Part shown: piece by piece, positions 41,362-50,298 of the stretch
How positions within the stretch are numbered: the first letter of the stretch is position 1
Layout of the letters: every line of letters starts with the position of its first letter
Source: Lysinibacillus sp. G4S2
GTDB taxonomy: Bacteria; Bacillota; Bacilli; Bacillales_A; Planococcaceae
Length of the DNA stretch: 64,000 nt
Direction: 5' to 3'
Assembly: GCF_030348505.1 (NCBI RefSeq)
Contig: NZ_JAUCFJ010000002.1
Location: forward strand, 686,001-750,000
The notes under the pieces: model-generated
The model's database searches: none
What the model saw: only the letters and a program-made list of their open reading frames with translations
What the model was told of the DNA's origin: nothing
Translations under genes and position numbers: made by a program

Positions 41362-42318
41362 TTGATCATAAAACCCTTCGCACCATCTCCGTTGACAAAA
41401 GGACTTCAAGCACTTGTGACTCGGTTACACCCTACGCACCCACAATATCAAAATCTTCAGCAGGAACAAAAAAATAAAGAAGCTGGCGATTTTGGAGAGC
41501 AATATGTAATGAATGAACTGCGGCAAACAGCATTATTAAACGATTGCCACATTTTCCACAATGTAATTCTTCCCTCTGTTCTTCCCATGCAAATCGATAT
41601 TTTAATAATTGTCCCCAACGCTATCATACTATTAGAAATTAAAAATATTCGTGGAACTGTACATTTAAAAAATGACCCGCGTCAGCTCATTCGTACCTCA
41701 GAATCTGGAGAGGTTCATGTCTTTACGCATCCCGAAATTCAACTTGAGCAGTATATTAAAGGAATGAAACATTTCTTAGATATGCAAAATATTTCTATAC
41801 CTATATTCGGCGCTGTTGTTTTCCCTTTTAATAATGTCAATATTCATCGAGAGGCCAGCGGATTGCCGATTTTAATGGCAAAAGAGCTACCGCTATTCCT
41901 GCATAAACATATAGAGAAAAGCAAAGAGACAACAACGATGAACGAAATCAAACACATTATTTTGTCACATTTAAGGGACAGAACGCCATTTCCACTTTGC
42001 CAATACTATAAAATTGATGTCTCTGCTTTGCGGCGGGGTGTTCATTGTGAAAATTGTGGTCAGTTGGGGATGAAGAAATTGAAAACAGTTTGGCATTGTG
42101 AGAGGTGTCAACATCGATGTCCCGATGCTCATATTCAGGCGCTAAAAGATTATTATATGCTTGTTGGCGAAACGATAACGAATCGTGAATGCCGCGATTT
42201 TTTGACTATAGAGAGTGGGCATGTAACCAAACGGATTTTACAAAAATTACAATTGCCACGTAGCGGATCTAACAAGAACACTAGGTATGGATTGTCTGGT
42301 TTATACGTGAATCGCTGA
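41362..42318 (+). CDS. NERD nuclease-zinc ribbon-HTH-like protein (NERD-2), array-flanked
   Basis: 318 aa. NERD domain (about 40-155) with E46 in FGEQYV, D79 in MQIDILI and E92-x-K94 in LEIKNIRG; a zinc ribbon with C229, C232, C246, C249; and a C-terminal HTH-like region (TITNRECRDFLTIESGHVTKR) ending SGSNKNTRY. Domain order and cysteine spacing equal NERD-1. TTG start follows GGAGAG. Arrays with the same core lie on both sides, and the last codons and stop (AAT CGC TGA) are part of the first core of array 3b, so the protein lacks the 10 or so C-terminal residues of NERD-1. Plausible roles are restriction of foreign DNA or maintenance of the array. Confidence 0.86.
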   Translation: MIIKPFAPSPLTKGLQALVTRLHPTHPQYQNLQQEQKNKEAGDFGEQYVMNELRQTALLNDCHIFHNVILPSVLPMQIDILIIVPNAIILLEIKNIRGTVHLKNDPRQLIRTSESGEVHVFTHPEIQLEQYIKGMKHFLDMQNISIPIFGAVVFPFNNVNIHREASGLPILMAKELPLFLHKHIEKSKETTTMNEIKHIILSHLRDRTPFPLCQYYKIDVSALRRGVHCENCGQLGMKKLKTVWHCERCQHRCPDAHIQALKDYYMLVGETITNRECRDFLTIESGHVTKRILQKLQLPRSGSNKNTRYGLSGLYVNR

Positions 42319-42456
42319 TAAAACCTTAAACATCGCTGATAAAATTACCGTAATCGCTGATAAAACCTTGAACATCGCTGATAAAACTACCATAATCGCT
42401 GATAAAACCCAGAAAATCGCTGATAAAACTCAAAAAACCGCTGATAAACGCGCTGC
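42310..42456 (+). repeat. Spaced tandem repeat array 3b (core ATCGCTGATAAAA)
   Basis: Seven units with an exact 21-bp period: cores start at 42311, 42332, 42353, 42374, 42395, 42416 and 42437. The core is the same as in array 3a, but the 8-nt spacers differ ('ccttaaac', 'ttaccgta', 'ccttgaac', 'ctaccata', 'cccagaaa', 'ctcaaaaa'). The first core contains the NERD-2 stop codon. The remaining 180 bp before the next gene hold only a promoter. Confidence 0.95.
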
Positions 42457-42523
42457 AACCGCCACCAACCAACAAAACTTTTGCAAATCGGACACAGAAA
42501 ACAGCTTCAAAATAACAAATTGA

Positions 42524-42552
42524 TTCACACTTTCCCTTGAAAGATGTATACT
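42524..42552 (+). promoter_or_regulatory. Promoter upstream of the UDP-ManNAc dehydrogenase gene
   Basis: TTCACA, 17-nt spacer, TATACT, about 85 bp before the start; a second possible -10 TATAAT overlaps it. Confidence 0.5.
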
Positions 42553-42636
42553 ATAATGCAGAACAAAAATGCACTAAGCATTTATAGAACATATAATTTA
42601 ACTACTCGTTTTTGAAAACGGAAGGAAGAATAGAGA

Positions 42637-43908
42637 ATGACGAAATCAATTTGTGTCGTTGGACTTGGCTACATCGGGTTACCAACGGCTGTAATGTTTG
42701 CCAACCACGGCATAAAAGTACATGGGGTGGACGTAAACCCAGCAGCAGTAAAAAGTATTCAAGAGAAAAAACTTCATATTGAAGAAAACGGATTACAGGA
42801 GCGCTTAAACAAAGCAGTAGATGAAGGTTTCCTAACGGCGTCAACGACACCACAGGAAGCGGACGTGTTCATCGTTGCTGTACCATCGCCAATCAATCCT
42901 GATAATACAGCGAATTTAGAATATGTACGTCAAGCTACGGCTTCGGTCGTGCCTTACTTGAAAAAAGGTAATCTTGTAATTCTTGAATCAACTGTACCAC
43001 CGAAAACAGTGGAGCACATTATGCTACCTGAACTGATCAAGGCAAATCTTGAATTTGGTGTGGATTTATTTGTATCACATTCACCAGAGCGTGTTATTCC
43101 TGGTCGTATTTTTGAAGAGTTAGTGAACAATGACCGTATCGTTGGTGGTATTGATGAAACTTCTGCACAAATGACAAAAGAGCTTTATCAAACATTTGTG
43201 AATGGTACAATTCACCTTACTGATGCAACTACAGCAGAGTTAGTAAAAGTAATGGAAAACACTTACCGCGATGTGAATATTGCGTTTGCGAATGAACTAG
43301 CGAAATTAGCAGAGAAGCTTGATGTGAACATTTGGGAAGCGATTAAGTTTGCGAACTATCACCCACGTGTAAATGTTCACTTCCCAGGCCCAGGTGTAGG
43401 TGGTCACTGTATCGCTGTTGACCCTTGGTTCCTAGTAGAGCTTGGTGGGGAAACGGCACAAATTATTCACCTATCTCGTAATACGAATGATAGTATGCCA
43501 AGCTTTACAGCACAAAAAACACAAGCAATCTTAAATCAAAACAAAATTGCTGGTGGCAAAGTAGCTGTTCTTGGACTAGCCTTCAAAGGAAACGTTGATG
43601 ATATGCGCGAAAGTCCATCAACAATCGTTATTGACGAGTTACAAAATCTTGGATTAGAAGTTATTTCATACGATCCACACATTAAAGAAAACAAACATGC
43701 TACACAAACACAAAGCATAGAAGAAGCAACAAAAGATGCAGATATCATTTTAGTTTTAACAGATCATAATGAATTTAAAGCATTAGAAGCTGCAGAAATT
43801 ACAACGAAATCTAAAATCATCTTTGATACGAAAAACTGCTTAAAACGCGATAAATGGGAAGAAGCAGGCTTCCAGTTCCACCTTCTAGGAGATGCGAAAA
43901 ACCGATGA
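42637..43908 (+). CDS. UDP-N-acetyl-D-mannosamine dehydrogenase
   Basis: 423 aa. NAD-dependent oxidation of a UDP-sugar to the uronate. N-terminal Rossmann GLGYIGLPTAVMFA, central domain, and catalytic cysteine segment GPGVGGHCIAVDPWFL; the C-terminal UDP-binding domain has GLAFKGNVDDMRESPS. The WecC/TuaD family is clear; UDP-ManNAc as substrate is inferred from the HCIAVDPWFL segment, from mnaA at 11 kb and from the coupled tagA-type gene. ATG with GGAAGGA upstream. Its stop overlaps the next start (ATGA). It takes the place of ywqF in the B. subtilis order. Confidence 0.9.
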   Translation: MTKSICVVGLGYIGLPTAVMFANHGIKVHGVDVNPAAVKSIQEKKLHIEENGLQERLNKAVDEGFLTASTTPQEADVFIVAVPSPINPDNTANLEYVRQATASVVPYLKKGNLVILESTVPPKTVEHIMLPELIKANLEFGVDLFVSHSPERVIPGRIFEELVNNDRIVGGIDETSAQMTKELYQTFVNGTIHLTDATTAELVKVMENTYRDVNIAFANELAKLAEKLDVNIWEAIKFANYHPRVNVHFPGPGVGGHCIAVDPWFLVELGGETAQIIHLSRNTNDSMPSFTAQKTQAILNQNKIAGGKVAVLGLAFKGNVDDMRESPSTIVIDELQNLGLEVISYDPHIKENKHATQTQSIEEATKDADIILVLTDHNEFKALEAAEITTKSKIIFDTKNCLKRDKWEEAGFQFHLLGDAKNR

Positions 43909-44621
43909 AAGAAACAGTACTTGGCATCAATGTCAATACGGAAGGCTACGATGAATTAATGGATATGGCATTTGAGCGCATTGAAAAAAAACAAAAGGCG
44001 CTCGTTGTTGCCATCAATCCAGAAAAGATTATTAAGGCGAAAGAAGACCCTGCTCTAAAGAAACTTCTTAACGATGCGGAATTTCAAATTCCAGATGGCA
44101 TTGGCGTAATTCTTGCTTCAAAAATTCAAAAAGGGCAAATTCGTGAACGTGTTACAGGCGTCGATATGATGATGAAGCTTTGCGAGGAAGCGGCAAAACG
44201 TGGCAAGCCTATTTTCCTTTACGGAGGGAAACCAGGAGTAGCGGATGCAGCAAAAGCAAAGCTAGAATCATTATTCCCTTCTATTAAAGTAGTCGGCACA
44301 CAGGACGGCTATGAAAAGGATGAACAGAAGGTATTGGACCGCATTAACGAAGCACAGCCCGATTTACTTTTTGTAGCGATGGGAAGTCCAAAGCAAGAAA
44401 ACTGGATCAATGCCAATCGTGATCAATTACATCCAACCATTTATCAAGGCGTGGGTGGATCATTTGATGTGCTTGCAGGTACAGTTAAGCGTGCACCAGA
44501 AATTTTCCAAAAATTTGGCCTTGAATGGTTTTATCGATTAATGAAAGAACCTAAGCGTATCAAGCGTCAAATCGCACTTCCACTATTTTTACTGGAAGTG
44601 GCAAGACAAAAACGTCAATAA
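43905..44621 (+). CDS. tagA: WecG/TagA-type glycosyltransferase
   Basis: 238 aa. Family-26 glycosyltransferase. Conserved stretches: AINPEKIIKAKED, IPDGIGVILAS, ERVTGVDMM, FLYGGKPGVA, MGSPKQENWI, GVGGSFDVLAGTVKRAP and FGLEWFYRL. TagA adds ManNAc from UDP-ManNAc to lipid-linked GlcNAc in the teichoic acid linkage unit; the WecG relative adds ManNAc-uronate, which would suit the dehydrogenase product. ATG 43905 overlaps the preceding stop, indicating coupling, with TAGGAG upstream. It probably builds the secondary wall polymer that the SLH domains of the next gene bind. Confidence 0.9.
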   Translation: MKETVLGINVNTEGYDELMDMAFERIEKKQKALVVAINPEKIIKAKEDPALKKLLNDAEFQIPDGIGVILASKIQKGQIRERVTGVDMMMKLCEEAAKRGKPIFLYGGKPGVADAAKAKLESLFPSIKVVGTQDGYEKDEQKVLDRINEAQPDLLFVAMGSPKQENWINANRDQLHPTIYQGVGGSFDVLAGTVKRAPEIFQKFGLEWFYRLMKEPKRIKRQIALPLFLLEVARQKRQ

Positions 44622-44739
44622 TTTTTAAAAAATGGTATTGTCGTTTTATATTGAAAGTGTTAGACTGTAGGTGTATAGGAATTTCCTCTATGAAATAAAT
44701 AGAATTCCCTGCAAGGAAACAACGGTTGGTAGCCCAAGC

Positions 44740-44778
44740 GAAAAAAGCTCAAGCATTTATATGCTTGAGCTTTTTTCG
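44740..44778 (+). terminator. Terminator after the tagA unit
   Basis: AAAAAAGCTCAAGCA / TGCTTGAGCTTTTTT around a six-base loop. Strong, works on both strands. Confidence 0.93.
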
Positions 44779-45120
44779 TTATTTAAATTTATCTCGTATT
44801 TTAACGGGCAGTAATTTTTCTGTAAAGCGAAGCGCTAGGCACAAGACTCCCACCTCACCATCCAACGCAAGTAAAAAAATTAGGTGGAAGATTAACTGTT
44901 CGTAAAAGCCCAATTTTGGGGATGAAGAAACCCCACTGACTGAAGTTTCACTTTATATGATTTTAAGAAATTTGAACATTTATTGATAATGAACCAGAAT
45001 TTTGTTGGAAAAGTTACGCAATATCACTTGAAAAATAAGCGTAAATAGATAACAATGGTAAAAGAGAGTTGTATGTCCTTATTTTTCCGGGAGCGAATTA
45101 GAAACTTTCCCAAAATATGA

Positions 45121-45149
45121 TTGACAACTTTTAGGGATACAACTATACT
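45121..45149 (+). promoter_or_regulatory. Strong sigma-A promoter of the S-layer gene
   Basis: TTGACA, exactly 17-nt spacer, TATACT, giving a leader of about 70 nt before the S-layer ATG. The sequence is close to consensus, as expected for one of the most abundant proteins in the cell. The other 300 bp upstream (44780-45120) are A/T-rich with one GCGAAGCGC repeat scrap near 44825 and no gene. Confidence 0.8.
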
Positions 45150-45227
45150 TTTATGTGTAGTTGTTTATTTACTGCATTTCTATGTAGTAGAAACATAATT
45201 TTTGAACTTAGAGGAGGAAATTTTTCT

Positions 45228-48200
45228 ATGGCTAACCAACCAAAGAAATACAAAAAATTCGTAGCAACAGCTGCTACAGCTACATTAGTAGCATCTGCAA
45301 TCGTACCAGTGGCTTCTGCAGCAGGATTCACAGACGTAGCAGGTAACTCACACGAGGCATCAATTAATGCTTTAGCTGATAAAGGTATCATCAATGGATA
45401 CTCTGACGGCACATTCAAACCAAACCAAACTATTAACCGTGGTCAAGTAGTTAAATTATTAGGCCGTTGGTTAGAAACTGAAGGCTTTGAAGTTCCAGCT
45501 GACTGGGATACAAAACAACGCTTCAACGATCTTCCATTAACTGCTGAAAAAGAATTAGTAAAATATGCTGCACTTGCTAAAGATGCAGGCGTATTCGCTG
45601 GTTCAAACGGCAACTTAAACTACACACAAACTATGCAACGTCAACAAATGGCAGTTGTTTTAGTACGTGCTATCAACGAAATCTATGAATTAGATTTAGT
45701 AAAAGAATACAAAGCAGCTGGTTTCAAGAGCGAAATCTCTGACCTAGACAAAGCTTTCTCTGCTGAGCAACGTGAAGCAATCACAGCTCTAGAATATGCT
45801 AAGTTAACAAATGCAGCTAGCCTACCAGGTAAAGCATTCAACCCAGCTAACTCTATCACTCGTGGTCAATTCGCTTCATTCTTAGATCGTACAATCAACC
45901 TTGAAGTACCATCAAAAGCTTCTGTTAAAGCTATCAACAACACAACTGTTGAAGTAACATTTGACAAAGAAGTTGATAACGTACAAGCTCTTAACTTCGA
46001 AATCAAAGATCTAGAAGTTAAAAACGCAGCAGTAAAATTAACTGACAAAAAAGTTGTTGTTTTAACTACTGCACCTCAAACAGCTGACAAAGAGTACAAA
46101 GTATCTCTTAACGCTGAAGAAATCGGTAAATTCAAAGGTGTTAACGCTGTAGTACCAACTAAAGTTGATTTAGTTGAAAAATCAACTCAAGGTAAACTTG
46201 GTCAACAAGTAACACTTAAAGCACAAGTAACTGTTGCTGAAGGTGCTTCTAAAGCTGGTGTTCCAGTAACATTCTTCATCCCAGGTTCTGCTAACGGAGT
46301 AAAAGCTCCTGTAACAGTTGAAGCTGTAACTAACGATCAAGGTATCGCTACTTACACTTACACTCGTTATGCTGCAACAAATGATACAGTAACTGTATAC
46401 GCTAACGGTGACCGTTCTAAATTCTCAACTGGCTATGTATTCTGGGCTGTTGATCAAACATTAACTATTACTGAAGTAACTACAGGCTCTACAATCAACA
46501 ACGGAGCAAACAAAACTTACAAAGTAGCTTACAAAGATCCAGACACTGGTAAACCAGTATCAGGTAAAACATTAAACGTTTCTGTTAAAGAAAACATTGA
46601 TGTAACTGTTGATAAATTACAAAATGTATCTATTAACGGTACTAAAGTAGCTCAAACAAACAATGTAAACCCTGAAGCTGCACAAATCGTTACAGATTCA
46701 AAAGGTGAAGCTACATTCACAGTAACAGGTTCAAACGCTGAAGTAACTCCTGTAGTATTTGTTGGAGAAGCAGTTACTGGTCAAACAGCACCTTCTAAAA
46801 AATATGCTCCTGATGCATTACAAGCAAGTGCTGGTAAAGTAACATTTGGTGCAGTTCAATCTGCTTACACTATTGAATTAAACCGTGATGGTGGCGAAGT
46901 TGCTGCAACTGGTGCAACAAATGGTCGTAAATATAAAATGGTTGTTAAAGATAAAGATGGTAAGTTAGCTGCAAATGAAACAGTAAACATTGCATTTAAC
47001 GAAGACATTGATGGTGTTATTTCAACTGTTACTGATGCTCAATTTGTAAAAGTTGAAAACGGTAAACAAGTTGGATTTGACGGTAAAAAAATCACTGTTA
47101 AAACTGACTCAAAAGGTGAAGCAAGCTTTGTTATTGGAACTGCTGAAGGTAATGTAAATACTTATGCTACTCCAATCGCTTGGATTGACATTAATAACCA
47201 AAGCGGAAAAGATGCTAACTTAGATAAAGGTGAGCCTTCAACAATTGCTCCAATTTCTTACTTCCAAGCTGCGTACCTTGATGGTTCTAAACTAATTGCG
47301 AAAAACGATAAAGGTGACGAGACTGAGAAATATGATGGTAGCGAAACAGCTACATTTGAAGTACAACTTACAAACCAAAGTGGAAAAGTAGTTCCTAACT
47401 CTGGTTACACAACTAAAGATGTATCTTACACTGTCTACAATACTGGTAAAAATAATGTATTAGTAGATGGAGTAGAAATTGCACCTAACCGTGTTCATAC
47501 TTTAATTTCTAAAGACGGTAAAATTAAAGTTACTCCAGTAAAAGGTGAATCTACTTCAGTAAAAGTTCTTGCTACTGGTGTTGCAAAAGAAGATAATAAA
47601 GTAAATGGTAAAGAATTTGCATTCACTGCAAAAGAAGCTACAGCAACATTCACTGATACAAAAGAGATTACAAACCCATACACTGGTGTTCTTGATCTTG
47701 GAAGCATCGACAAAAAAGAAAAAGAAATCAAATTTGAAGGTAAAACTAAAGCTGTAGCATACGCTGGTGAAACTGGAAAAACTTACAAATACTTCGGTAT
47801 TGGTAATACAAAAATTACTGATGCAGATGCTTTCATCGCTCTATTAGAAGAGTATAAAACTGCTGGTAAAAAAGTACGTGCAACATACGAAGTAAAAGAC
47901 GATGTTGTAACATTCACTATCATCAGTGAAAATGCTGGTACTAGTAACCCTTCTGATGTAGTTGCTAAAGTAAATGCTGCTACAACAGCTGCTGAAGTTG
48001 AAGCTGCAATTAAAGATTTAGAGTCTTACAAAAAATTAACTGATGCTAATAAAAAAGAAGCTGTTAAAAATATCTTTGATGCATTACAACACGGTCAAAC
48101 TTTCACATCAGCATCTCTAAAAGTTGAACTTGAAAGATTAGTTGCTATTAATGTAACTGCTGCTTACAAAGCTGGTGTTACAGGTGCTATTGGTAAAGAA

Positions 48201-48815
48201 GCTACTGCTGTTTACGCTAATAAAGCTGATGCAACTAAAACATTAGAAATCGCTTCTAAAGAAGGAGCAACAGAATACAATGGTGTTAAAGTAGTATTCG
48301 AGAAAAACACTGATAAAAAAGCAACTGATGTTGTAACAGTTTATGAAAATAAAACATTGAAAGTTCTATTACCAGTGAACGAAGTAACAGGTGCTGTTAA
48401 TACGACATTTGAAAAAGTAGAAACTGCACTTAAAGCATTCAATAGCGGAGATTTAACAGTAAAACTAACTGGTCTTACTGGTGATGCTTCTGAATTAGAG
48501 GGTCAAACAATTGAGTTAAAAGGTGCAACAGCAACTACTCCAGAATCAAAAGCTAAAGTAGTATTAACATTCTCTGAAGCTGTAAACGTTCCAGCTGGTA
48601 CTCTTGATTTCGTGGTTACTCATGCAGATACAACTACTGCTACTATTTCTTCTGAAGCAGTGGCAGTACAAAACGGTGTGAAAACTTTAACATTAGAATT
48701 TGCTGTAGATCCAAAATTAACTGCAACAGATACAATTACACTTGATACTGATATCACTCCAGTTTTAGCTGGTCAAACTTTTGGTACTCCAGTTAAAGTT
48801 ACAGTTACTCCTTAA
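45228..48815 (+). CDS. S-layer protein (SbpA/SlfB type)
   Basis: 1195 aa. Signal peptide (about 1-31, cut after VASA), three SLH domains (about 33-80, 95-145, 155-215: FTDVAGN..., NRGQVVKLLGRW, TRGQFASFLDRT) that bind pyruvylated secondary wall polymer, then a long beta-rich Ig/invasin-like region that builds the lattice. Codon use is strongly biased to T/A-ending preferred codons like the ATPase genes, fitting high expression. ATG 45228 follows GAGGAGG. It lies downstream of the wall-polymer genes. From codon 234 (45927) onward a second copy exists at 58991; the last ~270 codons differ between the two. Confidence 0.95.
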   Translation: MANQPKKYKKFVATAATATLVASAIVPVASAAGFTDVAGNSHEASINALADKGIINGYSDGTFKPNQTINRGQVVKLLGRWLETEGFEVPADWDTKQRFNDLPLTAEKELVKYAALAKDAGVFAGSNGNLNYTQTMQRQQMAVVLVRAINEIYELDLVKEYKAAGFKSEISDLDKAFSAEQREAITALEYAKLTNAASLPGKAFNPANSITRGQFASFLDRTINLEVPSKASVKAINNTTVEVTFDKEVDNVQALNFEIKDLEVKNAAVKLTDKKVVVLTTAPQTADKEYKVSLNAEEIGKFKGVNAVVPTKVDLVEKSTQGKLGQQVTLKAQVTVAEGASKAGVPVTFFIPGSANGVKAPVTVEAVTNDQGIATYTYTRYAATNDTVTVYANGDRSKFSTGYVFWAVDQTLTITEVTTGSTINNGANKTYKVAYKDPDTGKPVSGKTLNVSVKENIDVTVDKLQNVSINGTKVAQTNNVNPEAAQIVTDSKGEATFTVTGSNAEVTPVVFVGEAVTGQTAPSKKYAPDALQASAGKVTFGAVQSAYTIELNRDGGEVAATGATNGRKYKMVVKDKDGKLAANETVNIAFNEDIDGVISTVTDAQFVKVENGKQVGFDGKKITVKTDSKGEASFVIGTAEGNVNTYATPIAWIDINNQSGKDANLDKGEPSTIAPISYFQAAYLDGSKLIAKNDKGDETEKYDGSETATFEVQLTNQSGKVVPNSGYTTKDVSYTVYNTGKNNVLVDGVEIAPNRVHTLISKDGKIKVTPVKGESTSVKVLATGVAKEDNKVNGKEFAFTAKEATATFTDTKEITNPYTGVLDLGSIDKKEKEIKFEGKTKAVAYAGETGKTYKYFGIGNTKITDADAFIALLEEYKTAGKKVRATYEVKDDVVTFTIISENAGTSNPSDVVAKVNAATTAAEVEAAIKDLESYKKLTDANKKEAVKNIFDALQHGQTFTSASLKVELERLVAINVTAAYKAGVTGAIGKEATAVYANKADATKTLEIASKEGATEYNGVKVVFEKNTDKKATDVVTVYENKTLKVLLPVNEVTGAVNTTFEKVETALKAFNSGDLTVKLTGLTGDASELEGQTIELKGATATTPESKAKVVLTFSEAVNVPAGTLDFVVTHADTTTATISSEAVAVQNGVKTLTLEFAVDPKLTATDTITLDTDITPVLAGQTFGTPVKVTVTP

Positions 48816-48873
48816 TAAAACTAAACGAAACGTTACTTAATAAACTAGCTTGCTAGTGAAATAAGTAGATGAT

Positions 48874-48920
48874 GACCCCATAGTTATAACTTTAATTAGT
48901 TAGACTCTATGGGGTCTTTT
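48874..48920 (+). terminator. Terminator after the S-layer gene
   Basis: GACCCCATAG / CTATGGGGTC stem with a 23-nt loop and TTTT; duplicated after the second copy. Confidence 0.85.
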
Positions 48921-49532
48921 CTAACTATCGTGTTTGTATTCATCAGGGAAGTTCTGATGCGTGGGAAACAGTTCCGTTTGCTCACGAGCCTAATCCTCCT
49001 GCATCCAGTGCGAGTGTCTATCCGCTCAAAGGGGTGAAGTCAGGTGAAGTCGTACTCAAGGAATTGAGGCGGGGTTCTTTAAAAAATGGCTATGGCTAGG
49101 ACGACGAATCCATGTAGGCTGTATGTGTCGATTATGTGTGCGTAATTGCTAGGGGTTCATGCATAGTTCTTTCATTTGCAATAATGAAGTGATCATCTGC
49201 ATAATTTAGGGACTGTTAAACAGATGATGTGCATACTGTATAGTGGGAGCCTAAGGTCATTAAAAAGAGGGAACAAGACGATGGAACGTTTGAAGTCTTT
49301 TCGGAAGAGGTTCGATAGAAAACCTGCGAAGCCGAAGGGATGGCAGCGGGTTTGTAGTAGTGTGGATAGCTAGCCGCTTGGACTTGTATGGTAACATACG
49401 AGAAGGGTAAAACTAGCAGGAGCGAAGGAACCCAGTCAGTAGTAGTTCTATAAGAAACCTATTTCCCAAAAATTTGTTTCTTTCAATATTGTTATTTAAG
49501 AGGCAATCATGTATGTGATTGCCTCTTTTTTA
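48921..49532 (+). ncRNA. Candidate structured RNA, copy A, downstream of the S-layer gene
   Basis: About 610 nt without a credible gene, kept almost unchanged at 61929-62542. It starts right after one terminator and ends at another (49499-49531). Internal stems include CTTGTATG-gtaa-CATACGAG with a GNRA loop (near 49384) and ATCATCTG / CAGATGAT (49192-49199 with 49221-49228). The latter stem reads GTTATCTG / CAGATAAT in copy B, a C-G to T-A compensatory change plus A-U to G-U, with loop length 21 in both. This supports an RNA structure. A TTGCAA-18-CATAAT pattern may be an internal promoter. No family recognised. Confidence 0.55.
49499..49532 (+). terminator. Terminator ending ncRNA candidate A
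   Basis: GAGGCAATCA / TGATTGCCTC stem and six T; the shared region with copy B ends here. Confidence 0.9.
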
Positions 49533-49558
49533 GGATGCGTCCAGCATAAATGTAACCT

Positions 49559-49601
49559 ATAGGGTGTCCATGGTGACACGGAATCTTATAATATAAGATC
49601 C
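49559..49601 (+). other. Group II intron domain I-like relic
   Basis: The block containing GGGTGTCC, GTGACA and GGAATCT matches, as I recall it, a highly conserved part of domain I in bacterial class C group II introns such as the Oceanobacillus OiI5 intron. No reverse transcriptase or domain V follows here; a domain V is found at 62871. The remainder of 49602-49760 is featureless apart from CCTAATCCTAATCCTA. Confidence 0.45.
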
Positions 49602-49763
49602 TCCCTTTACTACACATGAAGCTTTTGAAATAGAGAGGTTAGCCCTCTAGTACCTAATCCTAATCCTACATGTATTGTATAGGCGGTTGCTTTTCTGGGT
49701 TAGTCAAAACCGTAATAACGCACACTTTAAACAGTTAATATATAATTGATACAAAAATTTATT

Positions 49764-49798
49764 AGCCTTTATTCCTTCTACAGGAGTAAAGGCTTTTT
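49764..49798 (+). terminator. Hairpin before the RadC-like gene
   Basis: AGCCTTTATTCCT / AGGAGTAAAGGCT stem followed by TTTTT, just upstream of the gene; a terminator protecting the island genes from S-layer read-through, or an attenuator. Confidence 0.75.
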
Positions 49799-49819
49799 AC
49801 ATTTAAAGGAGGGATTCAT

Positions 49820-50281
49820 ATGGAAGAGAAACATCATGTGCCTGTAAAGCTTGTAGACATTGTACAGGTGAAATTAGTTCGGGAGAAAACAATATCCTAC
49901 AAAGAAAGGCGGATTCGTTCACCTCATGATGCATATAAAATTTTTCAAGAGATAGTCGGGGATAGTGACAGAGAAGTGTTTGCTATTGCTTGTTTAAGTA
50001 CTTGTAACGAAGTCAACTGTTTTCAAATTGTTCACATTGGTTCCATTAATATCAGCATCGTCCAACCTAGCGATGTCATGAAAGCAGCAATCCTCTCCAA
50101 TAGCGCAAGTATTTTAGCCTTTCACAATCATCCATCAGATGACAGTACACCTTCACCAGAAGATATAGCTATAACAAAGAGACTTGTAGAAGCAGGTGAA
50201 ATCATCGGTATTGACGTTTTGGATCATTTGATTTGTACATCCATAGGTTTCCGATCATTAAAAGAATCTGGTTATATGTAA
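49820..50281 (+). CDS. RadC-like JAB/MPN domain protein
   Basis: 153 aa, shorter than chromosomal RadC because the N-terminal helix-hairpin-helix region is missing. The JAMM metal motif is intact: H102-N-H104-P-S then D115 (HNHPSDDSTPSPED). Such short RadC proteins are common on plasmids, phages and genomic islands; function is unclear, possibly DNA processing or deubiquitinase-like peptidase activity. ATG follows AAAGGAGGG. First gene of the island. Confidence 0.88.
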   Translation: MEEKHHVPVKLVDIVQVKLVREKTISYKERRIRSPHDAYKIFQEIVGDSDREVFAIACLSTCNEVNCFQIVHIGSINISIVQPSDVMKAAILSNSASILAFHNHPSDDSTPSPEDIAITKRLVEAGEIIGIDVLDHLICTSIGFRSLKESGYM

Positions 50282-50298
50282 GTAATAGGAGGAATAAG

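Noticed and set aside
48921..49532. Reading the duplicated S-layer downstream unit as a pseudogene
   Set aside because: No frame of useful length in either copy, and substitutions do not follow a codon pattern; a compensatory stem change points to RNA instead.
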